From Candidatus Hydrogenedentota bacterium (GTDB lineage: Bacteria; Hydrogenedentota; Hydrogenedentia; Hydrogenedentales; CAILVY01), in assembly GCA_029565395.1 (NCBI GenBank), contig JAKQOG010000270.1, positions 1 through 57,269 on the forward strand: a DNA stretch of 57,269 nucleotides, in the 5' to 3' direction. The notes under the pieces are model-generated. The model was not told the origin of the DNA. It did no database searches and saw nothing but the letters and a program-made list of their open reading frames with translations. Both the position numbers and the translations under genes were made by a program. Every line of letters begins with the position of its first letter. The first letter of the stretch is position 1. Of the stretch, positions 19,412 through 28,728 are shown piece after piece.

Positions 19412-21475
19412 ATGAAAACACTGCGTAACACTAAAAAATTTTTTTTGCCAAGAATGCTGGAAATGAAACATAACGGCTGGTTTTTCGGACCAATGGGGAG
19501 TGCAGTTCTTTTGGCCATTGCCTGCCTTTCAGTTGCACCAGCGGCACATGCCGGGGCTGATGCCAGCAAAATCCTGGGAAAAGCCATCGGTCATTACATC
19601 GGAACGGCGGGTGAAATAAATGAAGAAAAAGCAAACGAGCTTTTCCGAAAAGCAGAAGCGACCAACGACCCCCTGGCAATTATGTGGATTGCCAGGCTTC
19701 ACGCGGGGGGACGCTGTGGCTTTGCGCAAGACACCGAGTATGCAAAGAAGCTGGCTGCTGGTGTATTGGATGAAATAAAAAAACGTGCAGAAGCCGGTGA
19801 TGAGGAAGCAACATTTCTTCTTGCTTCCGCCAACTATGAAAGTATTGGAATGGAGAAGAATTTGGAAGAAGCTGCACGCCTGTATCAAAAGTCGGGGGAG
19901 GCGGGTAATCTCCTAAGCATGGTGTCGCTTGGTGATATGTATTGCTCAGGTGAGGGCCTTCCCAAGGATCCTGCTGCGGGTGTTACCTGGTATAAGAAAG
20001 CGGTTGACGCAAAATATCCGCTCGCAATGACAAGGCTGGGTCGCGCATATAGGTTCGGAACTGGCCTACCAAAAGATTTTAATGAAGCCGCAAGATTATT
20101 CGAAGCAGCAGCAAAAAAAGGGGAGAAATGGGCAATGGCTGAATTAGGACTTTGTTACCATTCGGGTGAAGGGGTTTCGAAAGACTTAAAAAAATATTTT
20201 AAGTGGTCTAAAGATGCTGCGGAAAAAGGCATCCCATATGCTATGGGTAACACTGCACTTGCATATAAAAACGGTCAAGGCATCGAACAAAATCAAGTCG
20301 AGGCAACAAGGTGGTATATAAAAGCAGCAGAAGCAGGATTTGTTCCCGCCATGTGTGTGGCCGGCACCCGATATTATACAGGCAATGGCATTGAAAAAGA
20401 TCCGGCAAAGGCATTCTTTTGGACAAAAAAAGGGGCCGAAGGAGGTGACCGCGAAGCCATGAACAATCTTGGTTTTTATTATGGTAATGGTGATGGTGTA
20501 GCAAAAGATGAAACAGAAGCCATGAAATGGTATAAAAAATCGGCAGAAGCGGGCGACCCTGTGGGTATGAAAAATGTCGCAAATAACTATAAACGCGCCC
20601 TTGGGGTTCCAAAAGACGAGAAACAGGCTTTAGAATGGTATAAAAAGGCACTTGAGGCCGGAAAAGGCGAATCAAAGGAATGGCATGCAGAAATTAAGAC
20701 CTACATTCAAGAACTAGAAGCGTCCGTCGCGAAAAAGGAAGAAGCACAGCAACAAGCTGCTGAAGAAGAGCGCAGGGCCACTGAAGCAAAACAACAACGG
20801 CTGAAGCAAGAAGAAACAACGCGGCAGCAAGCCGAGGAACAACGCCAAAAAGAGACGGCTGCCAGGGAAGAGGCTGACCGGAAAGCGGCTGAGGAAAAGG
20901 ATGCTGCCCGCAAACAGGCCGAACAGGAATGGTCGGATATGCTTCCCAAAATTAACGCGGCAGAAAGCTCCGGGGATTTGAAAACCGCTGTTTCCCTGCT
21001 GAAAGAAGCGGATCAAAAGGGCTATGGGGGCAGTGAAGTGACGCAACGACTTTCTGCTATTTACAGTTCTCCCGCATGGCAAGGAGCCCGTCAACGCATC
21101 AGCATACAGAAATTTGAAGTAGCCGAGGGGGTTTCTCCAGGATTGAGCAAATTTTTATACAACAGCTTGATTTCTGAGGCGGTAAAGTCACCCGCATATT
21201 CCGTAGTGGACTGGGAGGAAATAGACCGTGTGTTGAAGTATCTGGCAACCTCACAGCCGAATTTATCCCCGGATGAAGCCAAGAAACAGGCCATCAACCA
21301 GCTGGGTATAAAACAGATGTTTTTGGGCTCCTTGGAAAAAGTGGGAGCGCAATATTTCGTGACCATTAAGGTCCTCAACCTCGATTTAACGGTTACCAAG
21401 GTGGTACAGGATTCCGTCCCCAACGAGGAAGGCTTGGCGGATTTAATTGCCAAAATGGCTGCGAAACTATTTTAA
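19412..21475 (+). CDS. SEL1-repeat protein with C-terminal CsgG/LpoB-like domain
   Basis: About 687 residues. After a long n-region there is a hydrophobic signal (SAVLLAIACLSVAPAAHA). Residues of about 55-400 hold roughly nine Sel1-type repeats of 36 residues with the pattern G.G..KD...A..W..KAAE.G, a helical protein-binding solenoid. A charged Gln/Glu/Lys/Ala coiled coil follows (about 435-510). The last 130 residues form a domain shared with two neighbours, marked by VDWEEIDRVLKYLATSQPNL and INQLGIKQMFLGSLEKVG, which looks like the CsgG/FlgO/LpoB fold. The start is uncertain: 19397, 19412 (GAGG upstream) and 19463 are all possible. It is first in a run of five codirectional genes. Confidence 0.8.
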   Translation: MKTLRNTKKFFLPRMLEMKHNGWFFGPMGSAVLLAIACLSVAPAAHAGADASKILGKAIGHYIGTAGEINEEKANELFRKAEATNDPLAIMWIARLHAGGRCGFAQDTEYAKKLAAGVLDEIKKRAEAGDEEATFLLASANYESIGMEKNLEEAARLYQKSGEAGNLLSMVSLGDMYCSGEGLPKDPAAGVTWYKKAVDAKYPLAMTRLGRAYRFGTGLPKDFNEAARLFEAAAKKGEKWAMAELGLCYHSGEGVSKDLKKYFKWSKDAAEKGIPYAMGNTALAYKNGQGIEQNQVEATRWYIKAAEAGFVPAMCVAGTRYYTGNGIEKDPAKAFFWTKKGAEGGDREAMNNLGFYYGNGDGVAKDETEAMKWYKKSAEAGDPVGMKNVANNYKRALGVPKDEKQALEWYKKALEAGKGESKEWHAEIKTYIQELEASVAKKEEAQQQAAEEERRATEAKQQRLKQEETTRQQAEEQRQKETAAREEADRKAAEEKDAARKQAEQEWSDMLPKINAAESSGDLKTAVSLLKEADQKGYGGSEVTQRLSAIYSSPAWQGARQRISIQKFEVAEGVSPGLSKFLYNSLISEAVKSPAYSVVDWEEIDRVLKYLATSQPNLSPDEAKKQAINQLGIKQMFLGSLEKVGAQYFVTIKVLNLDLTVTKVVQDSVPNEEGLADLIAKMAAKLF

Positions 21476-21584
21476 CAGCATTGTGACGTACGCAAATTGG
21501 TGATGCCGATAATTTTTGTTGAAGTTGATTTCACTGGAGAGTGACACATATAATTAGCCGCAAGTACAATAGAGGGAATGGGTT

Positions 21585-22790
21585 ATGAAGTTCAGGAATG
21601 GGAGGTGTTTAAGTGGCGCGCTGTTCGTTTTTCTCCTTCTTTTGAAATTTGCGCCATTTTCTTCTGCGCAAGAAAGCACAACGCCTGATCAAGCGATCAA
21701 AGTCAAATTTGGCATTATGAAATTCGATGTTGACGAAGGTTTGTCTCCATCTTTAGGCACTTTTCTCTATAATGTATTGCTTTCCAGCATGGTTGAGAGT
21801 GGTAAATATACGGTTGTTGACTGGGAGGAAATCGACCGTATCTTGAAATACCTGGCCACTTCGCAGCCCAATCTCTCGCCGGACGATGCACGGAAACAGG
21901 CTATCAGCCAATTGGGCATTCAGAAGATGTGTCTGGGTTCTCTGGTGAAAGTAGGCTCCCAGTACCATGTGGCGGTAAAGGTTCTCAATCTGGATCTAAG
22001 CGTTGAACGCGCCGAGCGCGCCACCGCCTCGTCCGAAGACGATTTGGATAAAGCGCTTAAGAAAATCGCAAAACTGCTTGCCCTTACTCCTGAAGAAGTA
22101 CGCAAAGAGGAAGAAAAGGAAAAAGAAGAGGCAAAACAAGCAGAAGAGCAAAAAAAGCAGGAAGAGGCAAAACGCAAAGAAGAAAAGCAGGCCGCAGAGG
22201 CAAAAAAGCGCGTGGAAGAAGAAGCAAAACGGAAAGCGGTTGAAGAAGAGGCGGGAAAAAAACGCGCACAGGAAGCCGAACGTGAAAAGTCGGCGAAAGC
22301 TGACAGAGAACGAAAAGCTGCCCAAGCAAAAGCTGAAATAAATGCTCAGGAGGAAAAAAGACGCCGAGTGGCGCAGATTCCCGGGGTTAGTGTAACGATC
22401 AAAAAAATTTGGCTCGAGCATAACCTTGTTAATAATGGTCAAAAAGGCATGAAAATTCATATAGCGTATGAAGCCAAGGGACTAAAGAAAGTCCGGCTGT
22501 CTGTTAATGCATACTTTTTCTTTGAAAATGGCGAAGCATTGAAGGACTTTAATAATCAATATAGAACAAAAGATGGTTTTGTCTGCAAGTATTATAATGA
22601 TATAAAACCAAAATATGACTATTCGACATTTGATGACACATGGATGTTCATGCCTCACAGTGAATTCCATATCAAAGAAAGCAACGACACATATAAACTG
22701 AAATTCTATATTATTATCTGGAAAGACGATTCTTCAGAAAAGTTGGCCGTAAGTGATTGGATTCATTTTACGTACACAAATCCGCCATGA
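21585..22790 (+). CDS. Exported CsgG/LpoB-like domain protein with charged coiled coil
   Basis: 401 residues: a Sec signal (about 1-29), then the cluster-specific domain at about 36-160 (FGIMKFDVDEGLSPSLGTFL, VDWEEIDRILKYLATSQPNL, QLGIQKMCLGSLVKVG). A Lys/Glu/Ala coiled coil covers about 165-260. A C-terminal beta-rich domain of about 130 residues begins at VSVTIKKIWLEHN and has no family I recognise. The first two parts are closely similar to the protein encoded at 28729-29772 on the other strand, whereas the C-termini differ. It is nine bases before the next ORF and probably cotranscribed with it. Confidence 0.75.
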   Translation: MKFRNGRCLSGALFVFLLLLKFAPFSSAQESTTPDQAIKVKFGIMKFDVDEGLSPSLGTFLYNVLLSSMVESGKYTVVDWEEIDRILKYLATSQPNLSPDDARKQAISQLGIQKMCLGSLVKVGSQYHVAVKVLNLDLSVERAERATASSEDDLDKALKKIAKLLALTPEEVRKEEEKEKEEAKQAEEQKKQEEAKRKEEKQAAEAKKRVEEEAKRKAVEEEAGKKRAQEAEREKSAKADRERKAAQAKAEINAQEEKRRRVAQIPGVSVTIKKIWLEHNLVNNGQKGMKIHIAYEAKGLKKVRLSVNAYFFFENGEALKDFNNQYRTKDGFVCKYYNDIKPKYDYSTFDDTWMFMPHSEFHIKESNDTYKLKFYIIIWKDDSSEKLAVSDWIHFTYTNPP

Positions 22791-22895
22791 CACAACACCT
22801 TGACAGAGTCTATTCCCATTGCTATTAGGAGTAAAAGAAAATATACTGTGTGGCATAGTCGGTTTAAAAAACAATATCGAAAAGCTTGTTTGCGC

Positions 22896-25202
22896 ATGAT
22901 ATTGCTTTCTATTGGCAGTATTATCGTTGGACAAGTTCTGCATCTTGTTGCCTGCAGCCCATGCAAAAGTCCGAACAAATCAGAAATATGTTCCGCAGGA
23001 TGTCTGACCATCTTGCATACAGAAACTCTCGGTTCAACAACACCTTTTTTACTCTCTATTGAACGTTCTTATAACAGCCGTTTAACAGGCGGTGGTATCT
23101 TGGGGAAGAATTGGACCTGTTTGCCGCTTGATATATGCCTTTGTATTAACACTGATGCCAACGGCAAGACCGCCGCCATCAGTCTCGATCAGAATCAGAA
23201 ATGGACTTTCCGGGCGGCTGCTGACGACAGGTATACCCCTACAGGCCGAAATGATGAAAACACACTGTGCCTGCTGAAAACGGACTCTGGTTTCACGCTC
23301 CGTGACGGCGACATAGAACGGATGAAGTTCGATACTCAAGGAAATATTGTAAACATACTTGACCCTACATCGGGCGTTTGGGAAATAGGCCGGGATGACA
23401 AAGGATTTCCATGCCGGATTACACTTAGTGGCGTTTCAGATCAAGCCTTGACAGTTACCTGTGATCATGGGTTAAGGCGGCTAAAAGAAATCACTTCTCC
23501 TGATGGGAAAAAATGGCAGTACGAATATGATGCAGAGAACCGTCTTTCCGCAGTGACCGACAGCACGGGATTCAGGAGGACGTATGCCTACGAGGCGGAC
23601 CGCCTTGCAAATGCCGGGGATTCGCTGGGCAATGAAACCATCTACGCGTATGATGCGGACGGCAGGATAACGGAAATCAACCGGAACGGGCGAAAAGAAA
23701 CAAGGGCCTATGCAACACTGCCGTCCTCCCGTGATGACTGCATGTTGACCATTACGGATGCCTTGGGGCGGAAGACCGAGCATCATTTTCTAATGTCTGC
23801 GAAGCAGGAGAAAATAGTCTCGTACGATGGAACAACCACCGTACGCAATTATGATCCATCTGTCCCCCTGTATGATGCAATGGACACACAACACCAGACC
23901 GGCTCCTGCGAAATACGTCAGGCTTCCTATCAACGGCTCTTGGCTTCTTTAACGGGAAAAGCATTTTTACAGCTCCCCTATTGCGAACAGCGATTTGCCA
24001 TAACTGACAGTTTAATAAGCTCAAGCCCGCAGGGCCAAATAGGTGGTTCAAGCGCAAACACGCTGAAAATGCCCAACGGGGCGATATGGTCATGTGACTT
24101 CGATCACTACGGAAATATTGTAAAAATCAACGAGGGTGATAGTACCGTGGCAACCATCACCTATGACGCAGTAGACCGTATCCTCTCAATTGAATATGGC
24201 GATAGTGTAAAAGAAACGTTTGATTATGACATTGCGGATCATCTTGTCCGCTATACATCTCCCCAATCCGAAATCTACGCTTATGAATACGACAAGAACG
24301 GCAATCTTTTAAAAGAGACCTTGCCCAACGGAGAAAGCAGCGAATTTGAATACAGTGAACGCGGTTTGATGGTCAGTGCGTTCAACTCTTTCTGGCATGA
24401 TGTGTTTGGGTATGATTTACAAGGACGGTTGACCCTGATGGGCCGCCTTACGCCAGTCTCAAGTGATGTGGAAACCCTGCTTTCATACCTTTACGATGAA
24501 AAATCGCGCCTGGAATCTGTGCTTTTGCCGGATGGGACAGAGTGTTCATACGGGTATGACGACACGAACCATTCCGAAACGGTGGATTTTCTCGACTATC
24601 GGATAACGGCCGTCCGTGACAAGGATGGGAAAATCAAGATACTGGAAACATCAAGTGGAGCAACCGTTCAATTCGGATACACGGAAAACGGCAATCTTTC
24701 CCGTATTGAGGTAACCGACGCACGTTCCGGCGGCAAAGCAACGGACTATTGCCAGTATGAAAATGGGAAATTAGTAAAGGTTATTGCGCAATCCGGCGGC
24801 CAGAGAAATGAATTCCAATTTGACTACTCACGCAGTAGGCATTTGAAATCCCTTTTAAAGAATGGAATTCCACTGACGTTAGACCAGAACACTGGAACTT
24901 CCTCGTTTGATGCATTGGGGCGGCTTCGACTGTTGAAAAAAGGCCCTGCAATTATCGACTATCAATATGATAAATGGGGCGTACTCGGTTACAAGACACA
25001 GGATGATTATGTCTGGCTGGTGCGGCTTTCGGACGGGGTGCCGTGCGGCTTCGTCCGCAACGGTCAACCGGGTGCATTTGTCGTCAGTGCGGTGCCCACG
25101 CGTGCTTTTACAATTACGGTTTCTGAACAAGCTATAATTGAACGGTTTTTTAGTGATTCAGTGCAGCCTGTGTTAGATTTTGAAAAGGAATTCGGGCTAT
25201 GA
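22896..25202 (+). CDS. YD-repeat (RHS) lipoprotein without a toxin tip
   Basis: 768 residues from the ATG at 22896; the frame is open from a TTG at 22800. From 22896 the protein starts with a lipoprotein signal ending in the lipobox LVAC (about residues 16-19). An RHS-type opening (ERSYNSRLTGGGILGKNWT) is followed by many YD repeats (YEYDAENRLSAVTDSTGFRR, YAYDADGRITEINRNG, YEYDKNGNLLKET). The usual conserved PG-rich junction and a variable C-terminal toxin are absent; the protein simply ends after the repeats. It therefore looks like a surface scaffold or shell rather than a polymorphic toxin. Its stop overlaps the next start as ATGA. Confidence 0.8.
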   Translation: MILLSIGSIIVGQVLHLVACSPCKSPNKSEICSAGCLTILHTETLGSTTPFLLSIERSYNSRLTGGGILGKNWTCLPLDICLCINTDANGKTAAISLDQNQKWTFRAAADDRYTPTGRNDENTLCLLKTDSGFTLRDGDIERMKFDTQGNIVNILDPTSGVWEIGRDDKGFPCRITLSGVSDQALTVTCDHGLRRLKEITSPDGKKWQYEYDAENRLSAVTDSTGFRRTYAYEADRLANAGDSLGNETIYAYDADGRITEINRNGRKETRAYATLPSSRDDCMLTITDALGRKTEHHFLMSAKQEKIVSYDGTTTVRNYDPSVPLYDAMDTQHQTGSCEIRQASYQRLLASLTGKAFLQLPYCEQRFAITDSLISSSPQGQIGGSSANTLKMPNGAIWSCDFDHYGNIVKINEGDSTVATITYDAVDRILSIEYGDSVKETFDYDIADHLVRYTSPQSEIYAYEYDKNGNLLKETLPNGESSEFEYSERGLMVSAFNSFWHDVFGYDLQGRLTLMGRLTPVSSDVETLLSYLYDEKSRLESVLLPDGTECSYGYDDTNHSETVDFLDYRITAVRDKDGKIKILETSSGATVQFGYTENGNLSRIEVTDARSGGKATDYCQYENGKLVKVIAQSGGQRNEFQFDYSRSRHLKSLLKNGIPLTLDQNTGTSSFDALGRLRLLKKGPAIIDYQYDKWGVLGYKTQDDYVWLVRLSDGVPCGFVRNGQPGAFVVSAVPTRAFTITVSEQAIIERFFSDSVQPVLDFEKEFGL

Positions 25203-26740
25203 AAACGTATAGAATTGCAGTGTTGCTCTGCCTTGGCATGATGGTGGCATCTATTCCGGCATCAGCACAAACTTGGGAGCAGCTTCAGCAGGAACACTTG
25301 AAGAACATAGAAAACAGGGGAAATGAGTTTTCAAACAAATGGGGCCTAAAGCCGGAATCCGTGGGGCGTTTTTACTATGGCTATCATGAACCCTTTTGGC
25401 CCTGGCCACGGTATGGCGGCGCAGGCGGCATTGCCGGCCTAAAACCCCAAAAATCGTGGGAATATGAATTCAGAACATACAGTCCATGGGATGTCGGTCT
25501 GCTTGCACGCGATACCGCCTACCAATATAGCGCTGCATCGTCCGACATCAAGGAAATTTTTTCTTCCGGAGCGACGGGTCTGAATTCCATGTGGGGTAAT
25601 AGCGCACCTTCCCCTCATTCAGGCTCAAATACATCCACTGAAACTTCACAGGGGTGGTTTAACACCATTTCTTCATGGCTCTCAGGCAGCGACTCGGATG
25701 TCAACGGTACAAAAAAAGAGAAATCTGATCCTGCCGTGTACGATTCCACCGCTTTCGAATCAGAATCAGCCGCACCCAATCCGCCGCGAAAACCGTTGAC
25801 ACGTTCAGACGTGGTCACCGTTGACCGCAAAAACCTGTCTAAAACCAGCGACGGCCCCAAACCTTACGATCCCTCGAAACTGGACCGGTATTGGGCCAAT
25901 AAGTATGCGGGGATGGGCGCGTCCGATAATGTGTATAACCCAAGCGATGAAATAACGGCCATTAACAATGTTCAAGCCGAGCAGTCCAGTATAGCTTCCT
26001 CCAGTGCAGAAAAGTCCGCGGCGAATCAGGCCAAGATCGAGAAACTTACAACCAAACTGGATGATCTTAGAGTTAAGATTGGTGAAACGAAAGTGCGTAT
26101 ACGCTGCCTGGAAGATCAGAAGAGCAAATTGCAGTCTGCCATAAATGAAATTGACAAACGGCTGAAAAGTGTAAGCAAAGCCACCCAGGATATGCAGTCA
26201 TCGTTTAATCAAGAACGCCAGAATATACAGAATCAAATATCAAACATGAATCAGGCATCGAGTCAAGAGCAAATGTTGTTACAGGCCGAAAAACAACGCC
26301 TGCAGAATCAGCTAAGCAGTGTGAATCGCAGTATTTCCGCTGAAAGAGCGCGTGCTCGATCGTATGAACATAGCAGCTCTGGGCTCTTTGATTCCCTGGG
26401 CGCCGTTATGACCGGTTTATCCGTGTTAAACACCTTCAAGTCTTTATCCTCTATAGATTCAGCGGCGTCAGTCGCTTCGGGAAGCGAAGAAGTAAGTTCA
26501 AGTGTTTCCATGAGTACTCAGAATGTTGCAGAATCCGGGACAGTGGCCCGGAGTGTCCCATCTGGGGGTGCCGTTCCTTCTGGAGTATCTAATCCTAATT
26601 TAGGGTATAGCGCTGCGGACCTCCAAAATATGCAGAATTCATATAATCCCTGGGGGAAGATATCGCAATATCGAACTCGTGGATTGACGGACGGTGAAAT
26701 TGCCGCCAACGCAGGAATGCGAAAATTGCCAGCACGCTGA
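25199..26740 (+). CDS. Secreted coiled-coil protein of unknown function
   Basis: 513 residues. A Sec signal ends near ASAQT (about 25). The N-terminal third is rich in Trp, Tyr, Gly and Pro (YYGYHEPFWPWPRYGGAGG). A Ser-rich middle follows, then a coiled coil at about 260-380 (heptad-like Leu/Ile with Lys, Glu and Gln). A Ser-rich segment and a short conserved-looking end (LTDGEIAANAGMRKLP) close the protein. I recognise no family. The start overlaps the RHS gene stop by four bases, so the two are translationally coupled and are likely partners. Confidence 0.7.
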   Translation: MKTYRIAVLLCLGMMVASIPASAQTWEQLQQEHLKNIENRGNEFSNKWGLKPESVGRFYYGYHEPFWPWPRYGGAGGIAGLKPQKSWEYEFRTYSPWDVGLLARDTAYQYSAASSDIKEIFSSGATGLNSMWGNSAPSPHSGSNTSTETSQGWFNTISSWLSGSDSDVNGTKKEKSDPAVYDSTAFESESAAPNPPRKPLTRSDVVTVDRKNLSKTSDGPKPYDPSKLDRYWANKYAGMGASDNVYNPSDEITAINNVQAEQSSIASSSAEKSAANQAKIEKLTTKLDDLRVKIGETKVRIRCLEDQKSKLQSAINEIDKRLKSVSKATQDMQSSFNQERQNIQNQISNMNQASSQEQMLLQAEKQRLQNQLSSVNRSISAERARARSYEHSSSGLFDSLGAVMTGLSVLNTFKSLSSIDSAASVASGSEEVSSSVSMSTQNVAESGTVARSVPSGGAVPSGVSNPNLGYSAADLQNMQNSYNPWGKISQYRTRGLTDGEIAANAGMRKLPAR

Positions 26741-26767
26741 TCGTGCAACTAGGTAAGGGAGACAAAT

Positions 26768-28531
26768 ATGTATCGCTTAGGAGTGATTATAGGCATGGTG
26801 TATGTATGGGCATTTTCAACCCCAACGATCTATGCCGAAGAATTTGCAGAAATCAAAATGGCGGCCGCGGCCCCTATAGCCGATGGCAATCTGGATGCAA
26901 GCCGTGAAGCCGCCATTTCTGAAGCACGCAAAAAGATCATGCTGGAAGTGTTGAAGAAACGTGTTCCGCCGGACCAGCAAGGTTCGAATGCTGTCAGCGA
27001 GGCCTTCCTGAAAAATCCGGATCCCTATTTTGCGCGTTTCGCCATTGAGAATGAGGAAATTGCTGAAGGTGGCAAACAATATATCATTAAAGCCGCCGCG
27101 GACGTTCGTCAGGATTCCGTGGATGCAACTTTGGTTGAAAAGGGCCTCTGTGATGTCTTTTCGGCTGAACCAAAACCTACAGTTATGATTCTTGTATCTG
27201 AGCGATTTGAAACCCGCGTTACCGGAACCCGCACAGCGGAAACTGCGCTGGCCAAAGCATTTCAAGATAAAGGCCTTAAGGTTGTGGACCCCGAGCAGCG
27301 CAAGTTGCTCGATTTGCGTAACAAATTGTTCGCGGAATCCTCCGGCGATATGGCGGCGGCGCTGCAAGCCGCGACCAGCTTTGCGGCGGATTATCTCCTG
27401 TATGGGCAAACCGCGATCACCTCCAGCAGCCCCCTCGCCGGGACCGATCTGAAGGCCCGCTTCGCAACAGTCACCCTGAAACTCGTTCAGTCAAGCTCGG
27501 CTCAAGTGTTGGCAACAGCGGCCGGTGAAGGCAACGCCAAGCATGTGGACGAACTAACGGGCGGCAACTGGGCGCTTGAAGCGGCTGCACAAAAAGCAGC
27601 AGACGAAGTGCTTAAATCGCTGGAAAAAATTTTCAAGGAAAACCTTTTGTCCGGCGGTGAATTTGTTGTTGACTTAACGGGGTTGGAGTCCGAAGCACAA
27701 TTCCAGGCATTACAGGCAGCAGTAAAAAGTGATCCAAACGTCACAAAAATTGCGCCCCGCTTTTTCTTTTCCGGGGTGGGCCAGCTTGAGATCACCTACA
27801 AGGGTATTGCCGGTGAACTTGCCAAATTGATTATCCAGGGGTGCCCCGCCGGTTTAGAGTTACAACAACAGGAAATATTGACAAGATACCTGCGCCTGAG
27901 CGGTTCCGGAACCGCCCAACAACCGGCAGTCAGCCTGGAAGAGGGGCTCTTACAGTACAACGAAGAACAATACAAATCCATTGATCTGGAAAAGGCACGA
28001 GAAGAAAACAAAGCGTTGCAGGAGAAAGTTGCCGCTCTGGCCGACAGTACAAAAATTACCGATGAACAAAAAAAACTGCTTTACACAACGCAAAAAGAGC
28101 TTGAACACAAGGAACAACAGGTAGGCGCGGCGCAAAGCGAACTGGAACTCAGAAAAAAAGAACTGGCCGCCGCGGAAACGCGCAAACGAGACTTGGAAAA
28201 CAAAAAAGCTGCCCAAAAAAAGCAGTTGGACGCGGCACAAAACGAACAGGCCGCCGTGGGCCAGGCGATTAACCAGGAACGGGAAAATCTGAATGCACAA
28301 CTGTCTCAAGCGGCAAATGCCAAGGAAGCGGCAAAAACACAATTGAACCAGGAAATGGCCGATCTCGACAGTGAATTGAATTCGGCAAATCAACAGTATT
28401 ATGCCGCTTCGCACAACCACAAAAATGCCCAATCCAATGCATACATGACCGGGCGTGACTGGGTGGGCGTGGCACAAACCAGCAATTCCATCTTAAGATC
28501 TATTACCGGAGGCGGATTCGGCTTGTTTTAA
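26768..28531 (+). CDS. Exported LPP20/FlgT-like protein with C-terminal coiled coil
   Basis: 587 residues with a Sec signal (about 1-23). Residues of about 30-110 resemble the LPP20/FlgT N-terminal domain (ASREAAISEARKKIMLEVLK). Residues 135-300 resemble a CsgG/FlgT middle domain (PTVMILVSERFE, LAKAFQDKGLKVVDPEQ, AADYLLYGQTAI). A small alpha/beta domain precedes a long Gln/Glu/Lys/Ala coiled coil at about 415-545. AAGGGAG precedes the ATG. It is the last gene of the cluster run. A link to outer-membrane or periplasmic ring-type assemblies follows from the folds and is inference. Confidence 0.7.
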   Translation: MYRLGVIIGMVYVWAFSTPTIYAEEFAEIKMAAAAPIADGNLDASREAAISEARKKIMLEVLKKRVPPDQQGSNAVSEAFLKNPDPYFARFAIENEEIAEGGKQYIIKAAADVRQDSVDATLVEKGLCDVFSAEPKPTVMILVSERFETRVTGTRTAETALAKAFQDKGLKVVDPEQRKLLDLRNKLFAESSGDMAAALQAATSFAADYLLYGQTAITSSSPLAGTDLKARFATVTLKLVQSSSAQVLATAAGEGNAKHVDELTGGNWALEAAAQKAADEVLKSLEKIFKENLLSGGEFVVDLTGLESEAQFQALQAAVKSDPNVTKIAPRFFFSGVGQLEITYKGIAGELAKLIIQGCPAGLELQQQEILTRYLRLSGSGTAQQPAVSLEEGLLQYNEEQYKSIDLEKAREENKALQEKVAALADSTKITDEQKKLLYTTQKELEHKEQQVGAAQSELELRKKELAAAETRKRDLENKKAAQKKQLDAAQNEQAAVGQAINQERENLNAQLSQAANAKEAAKTQLNQEMADLDSELNSANQQYYAASHNHKNAQSNAYMTGRDWVGVAQTSNSILRSITGGGFGLF

Positions 28532-28728
28532 TTCTTATCGAATAAATATGAATAAACCTGAACATATATCTAGGGAAAATGATGAGGATAAAGCGATTTC
28601 GTTATACTATGTTGGTTTTTTCCATGACAATTGAGAACCGTCAAGAAAAGGGACTTCTATATTTCCGAACCCCTAAGACCAAGGTCAGCCATTGATTCTT
28701 CCTGCAAAAAGTACCCGCCAAGCATCGT

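Noticed and set aside
22896..25202. RHS protein as a polymorphic toxin
   Set aside because: There is no conserved core junction, no variable C-terminal domain and no immunity gene downstream.
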